From the NCBI GenBank assembly GCA_910587365.1, contig CAJUKJ010000008.1, positions 1 to 63,261 on the forward strand: a stretch of 63,261 nucleotides of DNA, given 5' to 3'. The notes below the pieces were generated by a model. That model saw only the letters and a list, made by a program, of their open reading frames with translations, was not told the origin of the DNA and searched no databases. Below, piece after piece: positions 57,487 through 63,261 of the stretch (position 1 is its first letter; each line of letters begins with the position of its first letter). Source of the DNA: an uncultured Christensenellaceae bacterium. GTDB lineage: Bacteria; Bacillota; Clostridia; Christensenellales; Borkfalkiaceae. A program made the translations under genes and the position numbers.

Positions 57487-59280
57487 CTATACAAACGGCT
57501 TAATATTTTTAATGCTGATAATATCCTGAAAAATTTCCCCTGCAACGGGCGCGGCGACCGCGCTTCCGTAGTACGTTCCCTGCGGCTCGTCAACAATAAT
57601 CAATGCAAGATATTGGGGTTTATCCGCAGGAAAAAATCCAACAAACGAAGATATATATTTCCCCGAAGCGATATGTCCGTCTTCGTATTTTTGTGCGGTA
57701 CCTGTCTTTCCGCCGACCCTGTACCCCTCGATATACGCCTTCTTGCCGCTACCTTCCGTAACAACCCCTTCAAGCATAGAGGCTATTACAGAAGACGCTT
57801 GCTTGCTTATCGGTTTTGATTTAAGTACGGGAGAAAAATTTTCAACTTTCCCGTTTGAAAGCACTATCGATTTTAAAAGATGTGGCGTATAATAATTGCC
57901 GCCGTTAACCGCAGCCGCGGTTGCACACGCCAATTGTAAACCGGTAACTGCGACCGTCTGTCCGAAACCTATTCTCGCCAGGTCGCAATCTCTTACAAGC
58001 GATTGCGGAACCAACATTCCCAAAGCTTCGCCGTTGAAATCTATACCTGTAACATTCCCGAAACCGAAAGCATTTAAATAATTATAAAAGACTTCTTTAC
58101 CAAGCGAAAGCGCGATATCCGTAAAACAAGGGTTACAGCTATTATTTAAAGCGTCGGCAAGAGTCTGGTTCGAGTGTTTTCCGTTAGAATGGTCTGACCA
58201 ACATTTGATTTTCGTACCGTCAACCGTCCTCGTTCTGCTACCGTTGAAAATATGCGATGTAGAGAACGCGTTTTTATTGCCTTTTAAATTTTCCTCAACG
58301 TTTGCAGCAGCAGTTATAACTTTGAAGGTAGAACCGGGTTCGTATATATCACAAACCACGCTGTTGCGTGATTGGGAATTTAACGTTTCGGGATCATCCC
58401 TCGGCACATTATTCAAGTCGTATGAAGGATAATTTACCATTGCCAACACATCGAAATTCTGCGGATTGAGTACTATACAGGAAACAGATTTTGCACCGCT
58501 GGAAGCATAAGCACGGCGCATCGCCTCTTCCGCCGCAAGCTGAATTTCAATATCGATAGTCAGCCTAATCTCATCTCCGGGCTTGGCTTCACTGTAAATA
58601 ACTACAGAATTTTCGGTTTCGATTCCGACTATATCCGTTGAATAGCTTATCTCGCCGTTTGTTCCGCCCATAATATAATCGTAATATTTTTCTATGCCCG
58701 AAAGTCCCGAACCGTCGTTTGAAGTGAAACCGAGTACCTGGCACAGCACGTCGTCATACGTATACTGTCTTGTATTGTCACGGGAATAATATACTCCCGG
58801 CAAATCGTATGAAACAAGCTTTTCGATACTTGTCTTATCCACCTGCCTTGCAACCGTAATTTCGGAAACCTTACCCCCGTTAATTTTTTCAAGGACGGAA
58901 GCAGGTTCAAGCGAAAACAACCCACTTAAAACGTTTGCAGTATTTACAGCGTCCTTTACCGCATTCGGGCGCAAAAATACGCTGTATGTGGTTTTATTGC
59001 CTACAAGAATTTCGCCGTTTGTATCTGATATTATCCCGCGGTTTGCTATTACCGGTATTTCCCTGTTCCACTGGTCGGTAGCCTTATATTTAAGCTCTGT
59101 ACCCCAAACCAGTTGAACATAAATAAGTCTTGATAAAATAAGGCAAAAAATAAAGGCTATTGCCAAACCCATTGACAATAACCTCTTTTGTAAAACCGTA
59201 ACTGAAAAACCCGATTTATTTATCTTTTTAATTTTTCTAATCTCCTTATTTAATGGAAACCATTCCGTTTTCAGAAGCAA
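57487..59280 (-). CDS. ftsI: septal class B penicillin-binding protein (FtsI/SpoVD type)
   Basis: A transpeptidase that cross-links septal peptidoglycan with FtsW. After a membrane anchor (SMGLAIAFIFCLILSRLIY) come a dimerisation domain (NRGIISDTNGEIL) and the transpeptidase with Ser317 in PGSTFKVI, SCN and GGKTGTAQ. No PASTA repeats are present, so it is closer to FtsI than to SpoVD proper. The upstream end is uncertain: the TTG at 59280 has no Shine-Dalgarno, while AAGGAG at 59247-59242 points to an ATT codon at 59232. It overlaps the ftsL-like gene. Confidence 0.92.
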   Translation of the reverse strand: MLLKTEWFPLNKEIRKIKKINKSGFSVTVLQKRLLSMGLAIAFIFCLILSRLIYVQLVWGTELKYKATDQWNREIPVIANRGIISDTNGEILVGNKTTYSVFLRPNAVKDAVNTANVLSGLFSLEPASVLEKINGGKVSEITVARQVDKTSIEKLVSYDLPGVYYSRDNTRQYTYDDVLCQVLGFTSNDGSGLSGIEKYYDYIMGGTNGEISYSTDIVGIETENSVVIYSEAKPGDEIRLTIDIEIQLAAEEAMRRAYASSGAKSVSCIVLNPQNFDVLAMVNYPSYDLNNVPRDDPETLNSQSRNSVVCDIYEPGSTFKVITAAANVEENLKGNKNAFSTSHIFNGSRTRTVDGTKIKCWSDHSNGKHSNQTLADALNNSCNPCFTDIALSLGKEVFYNYLNAFGFGNVTGIDFNGEALGMLVPQSLVRDCDLARIGFGQTVAVTGLQLACATAAAVNGGNYYTPHLLKSIVLSNGKVENFSPVLKSKPISKQASSVIASMLEGVVTEGSGKKAYIEGYRVGGKTGTAQKYEDGHIASGKYISSFVGFFPADKPQYLALIIVDEPQGTYYGSAVAAPVAGEIFQDIISIKNIKPFV

Positions 59281-59977
59281 ACTCGCTTACTACCTGAAAA
59301 AGATTTGATTGTTCAAGATAAGCGTTTTTAGCTGCAAGCGTTTGCTCATAAGCGTTTTCAACCGTATTAAAGTTCGCTTGAAGAGCCGACACGTCGCTGC
59401 TGAGATTTGATATAATCGCAGAATTTACAATTATAAGCACAAACAGCGCGACGATAACAGCCAATGCAACCGCAACCACAATTTTATCCTTTTTAGTTAA
59501 CGCTAATTTTTTTGCACGCGGCTTAACGTCTATTTTGCCCTCTTCGGAGGTCTTTTGCGCGCCAACCGTTTTATACTGTATAGTCGTCTGCGTAGGACGA
59601 AGATCTTCATCATCGTCTTCTTCCGCACGCGGAGCAGCGAATACGGGTGCAACCGCCGTATCAACAGTTCTGCGGTTAATTGCACTGTCTGCACGGAAAA
59701 TATCCGCATCTGCACGCGCGTTTTCTACAAGATAAAGACTTTCAGTCTCAACCTCGCGGGCAGGCGTCTGCAATCCGCTAACTTCTTCAACATGCTGAAC
59801 GGATTCCTTAACTATATCCCTTACCCTGCTTTCAGGATTTATAAGTCTGGCATAGTTCGCGCTTATACGTGAATTATGCACTTCTTCCGCGCTGATAAAA
59901 TTGTCGCGGTAATCTTTCGTATAATCAATTTCTTCTCTATTGGCTTCCCTTTCCAATACGGGCGATGCGACTGCCAT
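59246..59977 (-). CDS. FtsL-like septum protein with long N-terminal extension
   Basis: Residues about 165-243 look like FtsL: one transmembrane helix (KIVVAVALAVIVALFVLIIV) and a short extracellular coiled coil (ISNLSSDVSALQANFNTVE). Position between rsmH and ftsI is that of ftsL. The ~165-residue cytoplasmic extension, rich in charged residues and containing EEDDDEDLRPTQTT, is much longer than in known FtsL (about 100-120 residues total). AAGGAG precedes the ATG. Identity as FtsL rests mainly on context and topology. Confidence 0.75.
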   Translation of the reverse strand: MAVASPVLEREANREEIDYTKDYRDNFISAEEVHNSRISANYARLINPESRVRDIVKESVQHVEEVSGLQTPAREVETESLYLVENARADADIFRADSAINRRTVDTAVAPVFAAPRAEEDDDEDLRPTQTTIQYKTVGAQKTSEEGKIDVKPRAKKLALTKKDKIVVAVALAVIVALFVLIIVNSAIISNLSSDVSALQANFNTVENAYEQTLAAKNAYLEQSNLFQVVSEFASENGMVSIK

Positions 59978-60000
59978 AATCTTTTCTCCTTATCGCAAAT

Positions 60001-60942
60001 TTAAATTATCTTTTCCGCTATGCGAAGTTTTGCACACTTCGACCGCGAGTTTACCGCCATTTCTTTAATGCTTGCGGTAATAGGTTTTTTTGTAATGATT
60101 TCTATTTCTTTTTGCTTTCCACAAACGCATACAGGCAAGCTTTTATCACAAACACAATCGCATTCAAGCATCCTGAACGCCTGCTTAACTATTCTGTCTT
60201 CAAGCGAGTGGAAAGTAAGAATTACTATCCTTCCGCCCTTTTTCAGTTTTCTCGTCAAGCCTAAAACGCATTCGTACAGCCCTTCGAGTTCCCCGTTGAC
60301 AGCTATCCTTATTGCCTGAAAACTTTTTCTTGCACAAGGTCCGTTCTGGCGGAATTTTGCAGGTATACTGTCTTCTATTATTTTTACAAGTTCGCCGCAC
60401 GTTTTTAAAGGTTTTTCGTTGCGAGCCTTAACAATATTTGCAGCTATCTGTGAAGCGAATTTTTCTTCGCCGTAATCTCTCAAAATTTTTGCTATTTGCT
60501 TTTGCGGATATTCGTTTAAAAGCTTTTCGGCAGTTAACGTTGCCGAACGGTTCATTCTCATATCCAACGGAGCTTCGCCTTTTAAGTACGAAAACCCCCT
60601 TTCTTCGCAATCTATCTGAAAGCTTGAAACCCCGAAATCAAGTATCGCCCCGTCAAGACTTTCAACGCCGTCAAGCGCAAGCACCTCTTCAAAGTTTTTA
60701 TAATCAGACTTGTAAATTTTAAATCTTCCGTTAAAATCCGAAAGCCGTTTGGTTGCCGCGGCTATGGCGTCGTCATCCAAGTCGGTTGCAACAAGCCTTC
60801 CCGTCGGCGACGAACGTCTTAATATTTCCGAAGAATGCCCCCCGCCGCCAACCGTCCCGTCGAAGTATACACCGCCGTCTTTTACATTAAGACCGTTAAT
60901 ACACTCTTCAAGCATTACGGGAATATGCGCAAAATCTTTCAT
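60001..60942 (-). CDS. rsmH: 16S rRNA (cytosine1402-N4)-methyltransferase
   Basis: RsmH (MraW) methylates C1402 of 16S rRNA. HIPVMLEECINGL and FDGTVGGGGHSSEIL form the SAM pocket, and DMRMNRSATLTAEKLLNEY and TFHSLEDRIVKQAF are diagnostic. The 313-residue length is standard. It lies 3 bases after mraZ, as in most dcw clusters. Confidence 0.98.
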   Translation of the reverse strand: MKDFAHIPVMLEECINGLNVKDGGVYFDGTVGGGGHSSEILRRSSPTGRLVATDLDDDAIAAATKRLSDFNGRFKIYKSDYKNFEEVLALDGVESLDGAILDFGVSSFQIDCEERGFSYLKGEAPLDMRMNRSATLTAEKLLNEYPQKQIAKILRDYGEEKFASQIAANIVKARNEKPLKTCGELVKIIEDSIPAKFRQNGPCARKSFQAIRIAVNGELEGLYECVLGLTRKLKKGGRIVILTFHSLEDRIVKQAFRMLECDCVCDKSLPVCVCGKQKEIEIITKKPITASIKEMAVNSRSKCAKLRIAEKII

Positions 60943-60945
60943 AGT

Positions 60946-61371
60946 TTAAATATCCAGGAAACTGAAATTCTCGTCAAAGCTTTCGTCGTCGTCGGCAAAG
61001 TATTCGTCATACACTTCCTTTGACCATATTTCAATTCTTGAACCCGCACCGCAAATTTTAATATCTTTATTAATTTTTGCGTAGCTTTTCAGTTCGGGCG
61101 GTATTACGAGCCTGCCTTGATTATCCATTTCAACAAGCTTCAATGATTTAGTAAAAGCTCGCATACCTTTTTGCTTTTCCGCATCGGATATCTTTATCTC
61201 TTCAAGCTTTTCAAGCTTCTCACGTATTGCGGCTTCGTAAAAAACGAATATACAACCGTTCGTACCCTTGGAGAAATAAAGCTTATCTTCATTCCCCTTG
61301 AGCTTATTCGGAATTCTTATTCTGTTTTTTGCGTCGATCTGGTGATCGTATTCGCCTGTAAGAAAAAACAT
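60946..61371 (-). CDS. mraZ: transcriptional regulator MraZ
   Basis: MraZ is an AbrB-fold DNA-binding protein that represses its own dcw operon. FFLTGEYDHQIDAKNRIRIP is the first MraZ domain and EMDNQGRLVIPPELKSYA the second. The start at 61371 gives 141 residues. Twenty-four upstream in-frame codons are rejected because the promoter lies inside them. AAGGA precedes the ATG. Three operator-like repeats sit on its promoter. Confidence 0.97.
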   Translation of the reverse strand: MFFLTGEYDHQIDAKNRIRIPNKLKGNEDKLYFSKGTNGCIFVFYEAAIREKLEKLEEIKISDAEKQKGMRAFTKSLKLVEMDNQGRLVIPPELKSYAKINKDIKICGAGSRIEIWSKEVYDEYFADDDESFDENFSFLDI

Positions 61372-61402
61372 CCAATATCGTCCTTGTTTAGTGACTGTAT
61401 TT

Positions 61403-61431
61403 ATAATAGCACCAAAAATGACCACTGTCAA
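61403..61431 (-). promoter_or_regulatory. mraZ (dcw) promoter
   Basis: TTGACA (61431-61426) and TATTAT (61408-61403) on the minus strand, spacer 17, predicting a short leader before the ATG at 61371. Confidence 0.8.
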
Positions 61432-61434
61432 CCA
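61411..61434 (-). promoter_or_regulatory. three MraZ-box-like direct repeats
   Basis: TGGT occurs on the minus strand at 61434-61431, 61424-61421 and 61414-61411, with an exact 10-bp period that puts all copies on one helix face. E. coli MraZ binds three TGGG-N5 direct repeats with the same period. They cover the -35 box and spacer, fitting autorepression. Confidence 0.6.
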
Positions 61435-61449
61435 CCAAACCATAAAAAA

Positions 61450-61488
61450 TTAATATTTTTTTAAATTTTTTTTCTTTTTAAATATTAA
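61450..61488 (-). terminator. weak AT-only terminator candidate of murI
   Basis: TTAATATTT and AAATATTAA (61450-61458 with 61480-61488) can pair and are followed on the minus strand by a T run. The stem is all A-T and its base lies in the murI stop, so it is weak. Confidence 0.3.
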
Positions 61489-62240
61489 TTTTGGGAAGAA
61501 ATTCCACTTTGTCTTAAAATCAAGTTAAAAATTTCACGGTTTTTGGCGTAATCGCCACCTTTAAACGATATTTTCTGTCCCCTTGAGTTGCGGTGGTCAC
61601 TAATCCCTAATTTTCCGCATAAATGCGCCGCCGTTCCCTCAATCCCATCAAATACAGGACATCCGTAATAATTTTTTATTATATTTTTGACAAATACGTA
61701 ATGCGTGCAACCCAAAACAACACTATCGGCTTTAAACTCAGGTAAAAGCCGCTCCACGCCTTCTTTTGAAAGATTATTTATATTTTTTTCCACGTATGCC
61801 GCCAAGTCCGGACAAGCAACCAAATTAGTATGCCCGCGGCCATACTTTTCAGATAGCTGCTTTAACGATTGGCTATGTACGGTTGACGGTGTTGCAAGCA
61901 CAAGGCAGTTGCCGCCTATTGCCGCCGCAGGCTTAATTGCCGGTTGTATACCAATTATTTCAAATGGATATTTACTACGTAAAAATTCGATACATTGCGC
62001 TGTAACCGTGTTGCACGCCACAACCGCAGCGGAAGGGTTAAGTTTGGCAATTTCAGAAAATATCCCGTCGGTTATAGCTATTAATTCACTGTGGGAAAGT
62101 CTGCCGTAAGGCATATTAAAATTATCCGCAAAGTAAGTAAAGTTGACGCGGGGAAGCTTGCGCACACATTCATATAATAGACTAAGTCCGCCTATCCCGC
62201 TGTCAAAAAAGCACACAGAAATATTATCAGACGTTTCCAT
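61485..62240 (-). CDS. murI: glutamate racemase
   Basis: MurI makes D-glutamate for MurD. FFDSGIGGLSLLYE opens the fold, and the two catalytic cysteines lie in VACNTVTA and LGCTHYVF. The 251-residue length is typical. There is no Shine-Dalgarno before the ATG. It is upstream of and co-oriented with mraZ, an uncommon but sensible position. Confidence 0.96.
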   Translation of the reverse strand: METSDNISVCFFDSGIGGLSLLYECVRKLPRVNFTYFADNFNMPYGRLSHSELIAITDGIFSEIAKLNPSAAVVACNTVTAQCIEFLRSKYPFEIIGIQPAIKPAAAIGGNCLVLATPSTVHSQSLKQLSEKYGRGHTNLVACPDLAAYVEKNINNLSKEGVERLLPEFKADSVVLGCTHYVFVKNIIKNYYGCPVFDGIEGTAAHLCGKLGISDHRNSRGQKISFKGGDYAKNREIFNLILRQSGISSQN

Positions 62241-62307
62241 ACTATATTATTAATATTATAAGAATTAAAAATATATTAAAATTTTTATTAAAAGCAATAA
62301 AAAACAG

Positions 62308-62336
62308 TTTACAACTTTACTTTTTTATGATAAAAT
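62308..62336 (+). promoter_or_regulatory. rpsT promoter
   Basis: TTTACA at 62308-62313 and TAAAAT at 62331-62336, spacer 17. Confidence 0.7.
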
Positions 62337-62381
62337 CACATAAGAATTTAAAAGAAAATGCATTTCCAAAGGAGATAGTAA

Positions 62382-62645
62382 ATGCCTAACATAAAGTCAG
62401 CAAAAAAGCGTGTTCTTGTAATCGACAAAAAGACGGAGAGAAATAAAGCTGTTAAATCGGAAGTTAAAACCGAAGTCAAGAAGTTTCTTGCCTTAGTCAA
62501 TGCGGGCGACAAGACTGCCGCAACCGCACAGTTCCCTTACACCTGCTCCATCATTGACGGCGCAGTTTCAAAGGGCGTTTTAAAGAAAAATACCGCAGCT
62601 AACAAAAAATCCGGTCTTGCAAAAAAGCTTAACGCAATGGCGTAA
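62382..62645 (+). CDS. rpsT: 30S ribosomal protein S20
   Basis: An 87-residue, Lys-rich primary 16S rRNA-binding protein. MPNIKSAKKRVLV and the C-terminal GVLKKNTAANKKSGLAKKLN are typical. AAAGGAG precedes the ATG. It is monocistronic, with a terminator directly after and divergent to murI. Confidence 0.98.
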   Translation: MPNIKSAKKRVLVIDKKTERNKAVKSEVKTEVKKFLALVNAGDKTAATAQFPYTCSIIDGAVSKGVLKKNTAANKKSGLAKKLNAMA

Positions 62646-62661
62646 ATTTTGACGCAAAAAC

Positions 62662-62690
62662 AAAAGCGAGCGTACAACCGCTCGCTTTTT
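62662..62690 (+). terminator. rpsT terminator
   Basis: AAAAGCGAGCG (62662-62672), loop TACAAC, CGCTCGCTTTT (62679-62689), then T. Confidence 0.9.
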
Positions 62691-62709
62691 GAAATTAATT
62701 TTAATAAAT

Positions 62710-62784
62710 GCTTCCGTAGTTAAATGGATATAACAGCCCCCTCCTAAGGGGCAGTTCCGGGTTCGATTCCCAGCGGGAGTACCA
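62710..62784 (+). tRNA. tRNA-Arg (CCT anticodon)
   Basis: A 75-base cloverleaf: acceptor GCTTCCG/CGGGAGT, D arm, anticodon arm GCCCC-CTCCTAA-GGGGC with anticodon CCT reading AGG, T arm CCGGG-TTCGATT-CCCAG with one mismatch, discriminator A and encoded CCA. The end is fixed by the CCA at 62782-62784; the first base could be off by one or two. Confidence 0.93.
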
Positions 62785-62820
62785 AAAATAGAGGATGGCT
62801 TTTGCTATTCTCTATTTTTG
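62784..62820 (+). terminator. terminator after tRNA-Arg
   Basis: AAAAATAGAG (62784-62793) pairs with CTCTATTTTT (62810-62819), starting on the last base of the tRNA; the T run is part of the stem. Confidence 0.65.
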
Positions 62821-62916
62821 TTTCTTGTTGGTTGCGAGAAACCGTGCGGTTCGCGCGAAGGCGTGTGCCTTAAAAATACATATTACGCATTTTAAACTAC
62901 AAATTGTGCCGTTGCA

Positions 62917-62945
62917 TTGCATATGAAAATTTCCTATGATATTAT
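62917..62945 (+). promoter_or_regulatory. promoter of the terminal lipoprotein gene
   Basis: TTGCAT at 62917-62922 and TATTAT at 62940-62945, spacer 17, about 36 bases before the ATG. A GC-rich hairpin at about 62833-62857 precedes it; I cannot assign that. Confidence 0.5.
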
Positions 62946-62981
62946 TTAATCAAATAAAATATATAAAAACAGGATGTAAAA

Positions 62982-63261
62982 ATGAAAAAAATAAGCGTAA
63001 TTATAATTACTCTTTTGCTCGTAATCGTGACGCTGTTCGGTTTTGCGGGGTGTGGCTCGGACAATCAAAGTGAATTGCATAACAAGATAGACGAGATGCA
63101 AAGCCAAATCCGGGAATTGGAAAATAAACTATCCGAGCTGGACGAACACAATAAAGAACTGAATGCGCAAATCGAGGAAATGGACGGGCAACTTCATGAT
63201 TGCGAAGAAAGAATAGAAAAGTTGGAAAAAGAACTTTACGGTTCTTACAACGAAGCGGGCG
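62982..63261 (+). CDS. lipoprotein with coiled coil, 3' end outside window
   Basis: The 93 visible residues begin MKKISVIIITLLLVIV and reach the lipobox FAGC (Cys24), then a long heptad-rich coiled coil (HNKIDEMQSQIRELENKL and onward). AGGAT lies before the ATG. The family is not recognisable from this part. It adjoins tRNA-Arg, as the InlB-repeat lipoprotein adjoins tRNA-Trp. Confidence 0.8.
   Translation, partial: MKKISVIIITLLLVIVTLFGFAGCGSDNQSELHNKIDEMQSQIRELENKLSELDEHNKELNAQIEEMDGQLHDCEERIEKLEKELYGSYNEAG

Noticed and set aside
61372..61443. Longer mraZ start adding 24 residues
   Set aside because: The -10 box and part of the -35 box lie inside it, and MraZ proteins start at MF(F)LTGEYDH-like sequence.
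62820..62915. Possible small RNA or gene remnant after tRNA-Arg
   Set aside because: Only a GC-rich imperfect hairpin without T tail or ORF is visible; not enough to call a feature.

Overview
The window looks like one chromosomal segment of a low-to-moderate G+C Gram-positive bacterium of class Clostridia, probably an uncultured gut-type lineage. The evidence is a division and wall (dcw) cluster of Firmicutes type opening with mraZ-rsmH, a MurE with the DNPR motif of meso-diaminopimelate ligases, the ftsK-rimO-pgsA-cinA-recA string with RNase Y nearby, a ThiI without a rhodanese domain paired with a cysteine desulfurase, SpoVG, and promoters of nearly perfect TTGACA-17-TATAAT form. A large M60 (enhancin-like) lipoprotein and an InlB-type repeat lipoprotein suggest life on an animal mucosa; this is inference. 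I cannot name a genus.

Layout. 1-7100: the 3' end of tRNA-Trp, then two divergent surface lipoproteins (InlB-repeat/GLUG protein; M60 peptidase with a discoidin-like domain). 7130-9677: purB, a cyclophilin with a possible second internal start, and dCMP deaminase. 9823-11755: groES-groEL without a CIRCE element. 12001-19934: tRNA modification and mismatch repair operon miaB-mutS-mutL-miaA followed by a methionine gamma-lyase-family gene. 20014-22239: class A PBP. 22271-29874: a car operon (carA, carB fused to a dapF-like domain, cysteine desulfurase, thiI) behind a strong promoter, a possible leader peptide and an attenuator-like terminator. 29894-31253: YgjP-type metalloprotein and acyl-ACP thioesterase. 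31423-33639: PadR regulator with a membrane domain, an unassigned structured RNA candidate and a small hypothetical gene. 33769-44718: rny, nadE, recA, cinA, pgsA, rimO, ftsK. 44890-45921: solitary ilvC. 46125-61371: wall and division genes (murC, spoVG, ftsZ, ftsA, ftsQ, murA, ftsW, murD, mraY, murE, ftsI, ftsL-like, rsmH, mraZ). 61485-63261: murI, rpsT, tRNA-Arg and the start of another lipoprotein.

The genes combine into wall precursor synthesis and septation (murI, murA, murC, murD, murE, mraY, ftsW, PBPs, FtsZ/A/Q/L), genome maintenance (mutS, mutL, recA, ftsK), tRNA and ribosome modification (miaA, miaB, thiI, rimO, rsmH) and RNA turnover (rny). No murF, murG or murB is present, so these must lie elsewhere. 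No rRNA operon, CRISPR array, transposase or prophage gene was seen.

The points most worth checking are the in-frame CarB-DapF fusion whose DapF part lacks the first catalytic cysteine, the leader/attenuator before carA, the two-start cyclophilin, the PadR-membrane fusion with symmetric sites at its promoter, the structured RNA after it, several apparently leaderless transcripts, and three MraZ boxes at exact 10-bp spacing. No intergenic stretch exceeds 300 bases.
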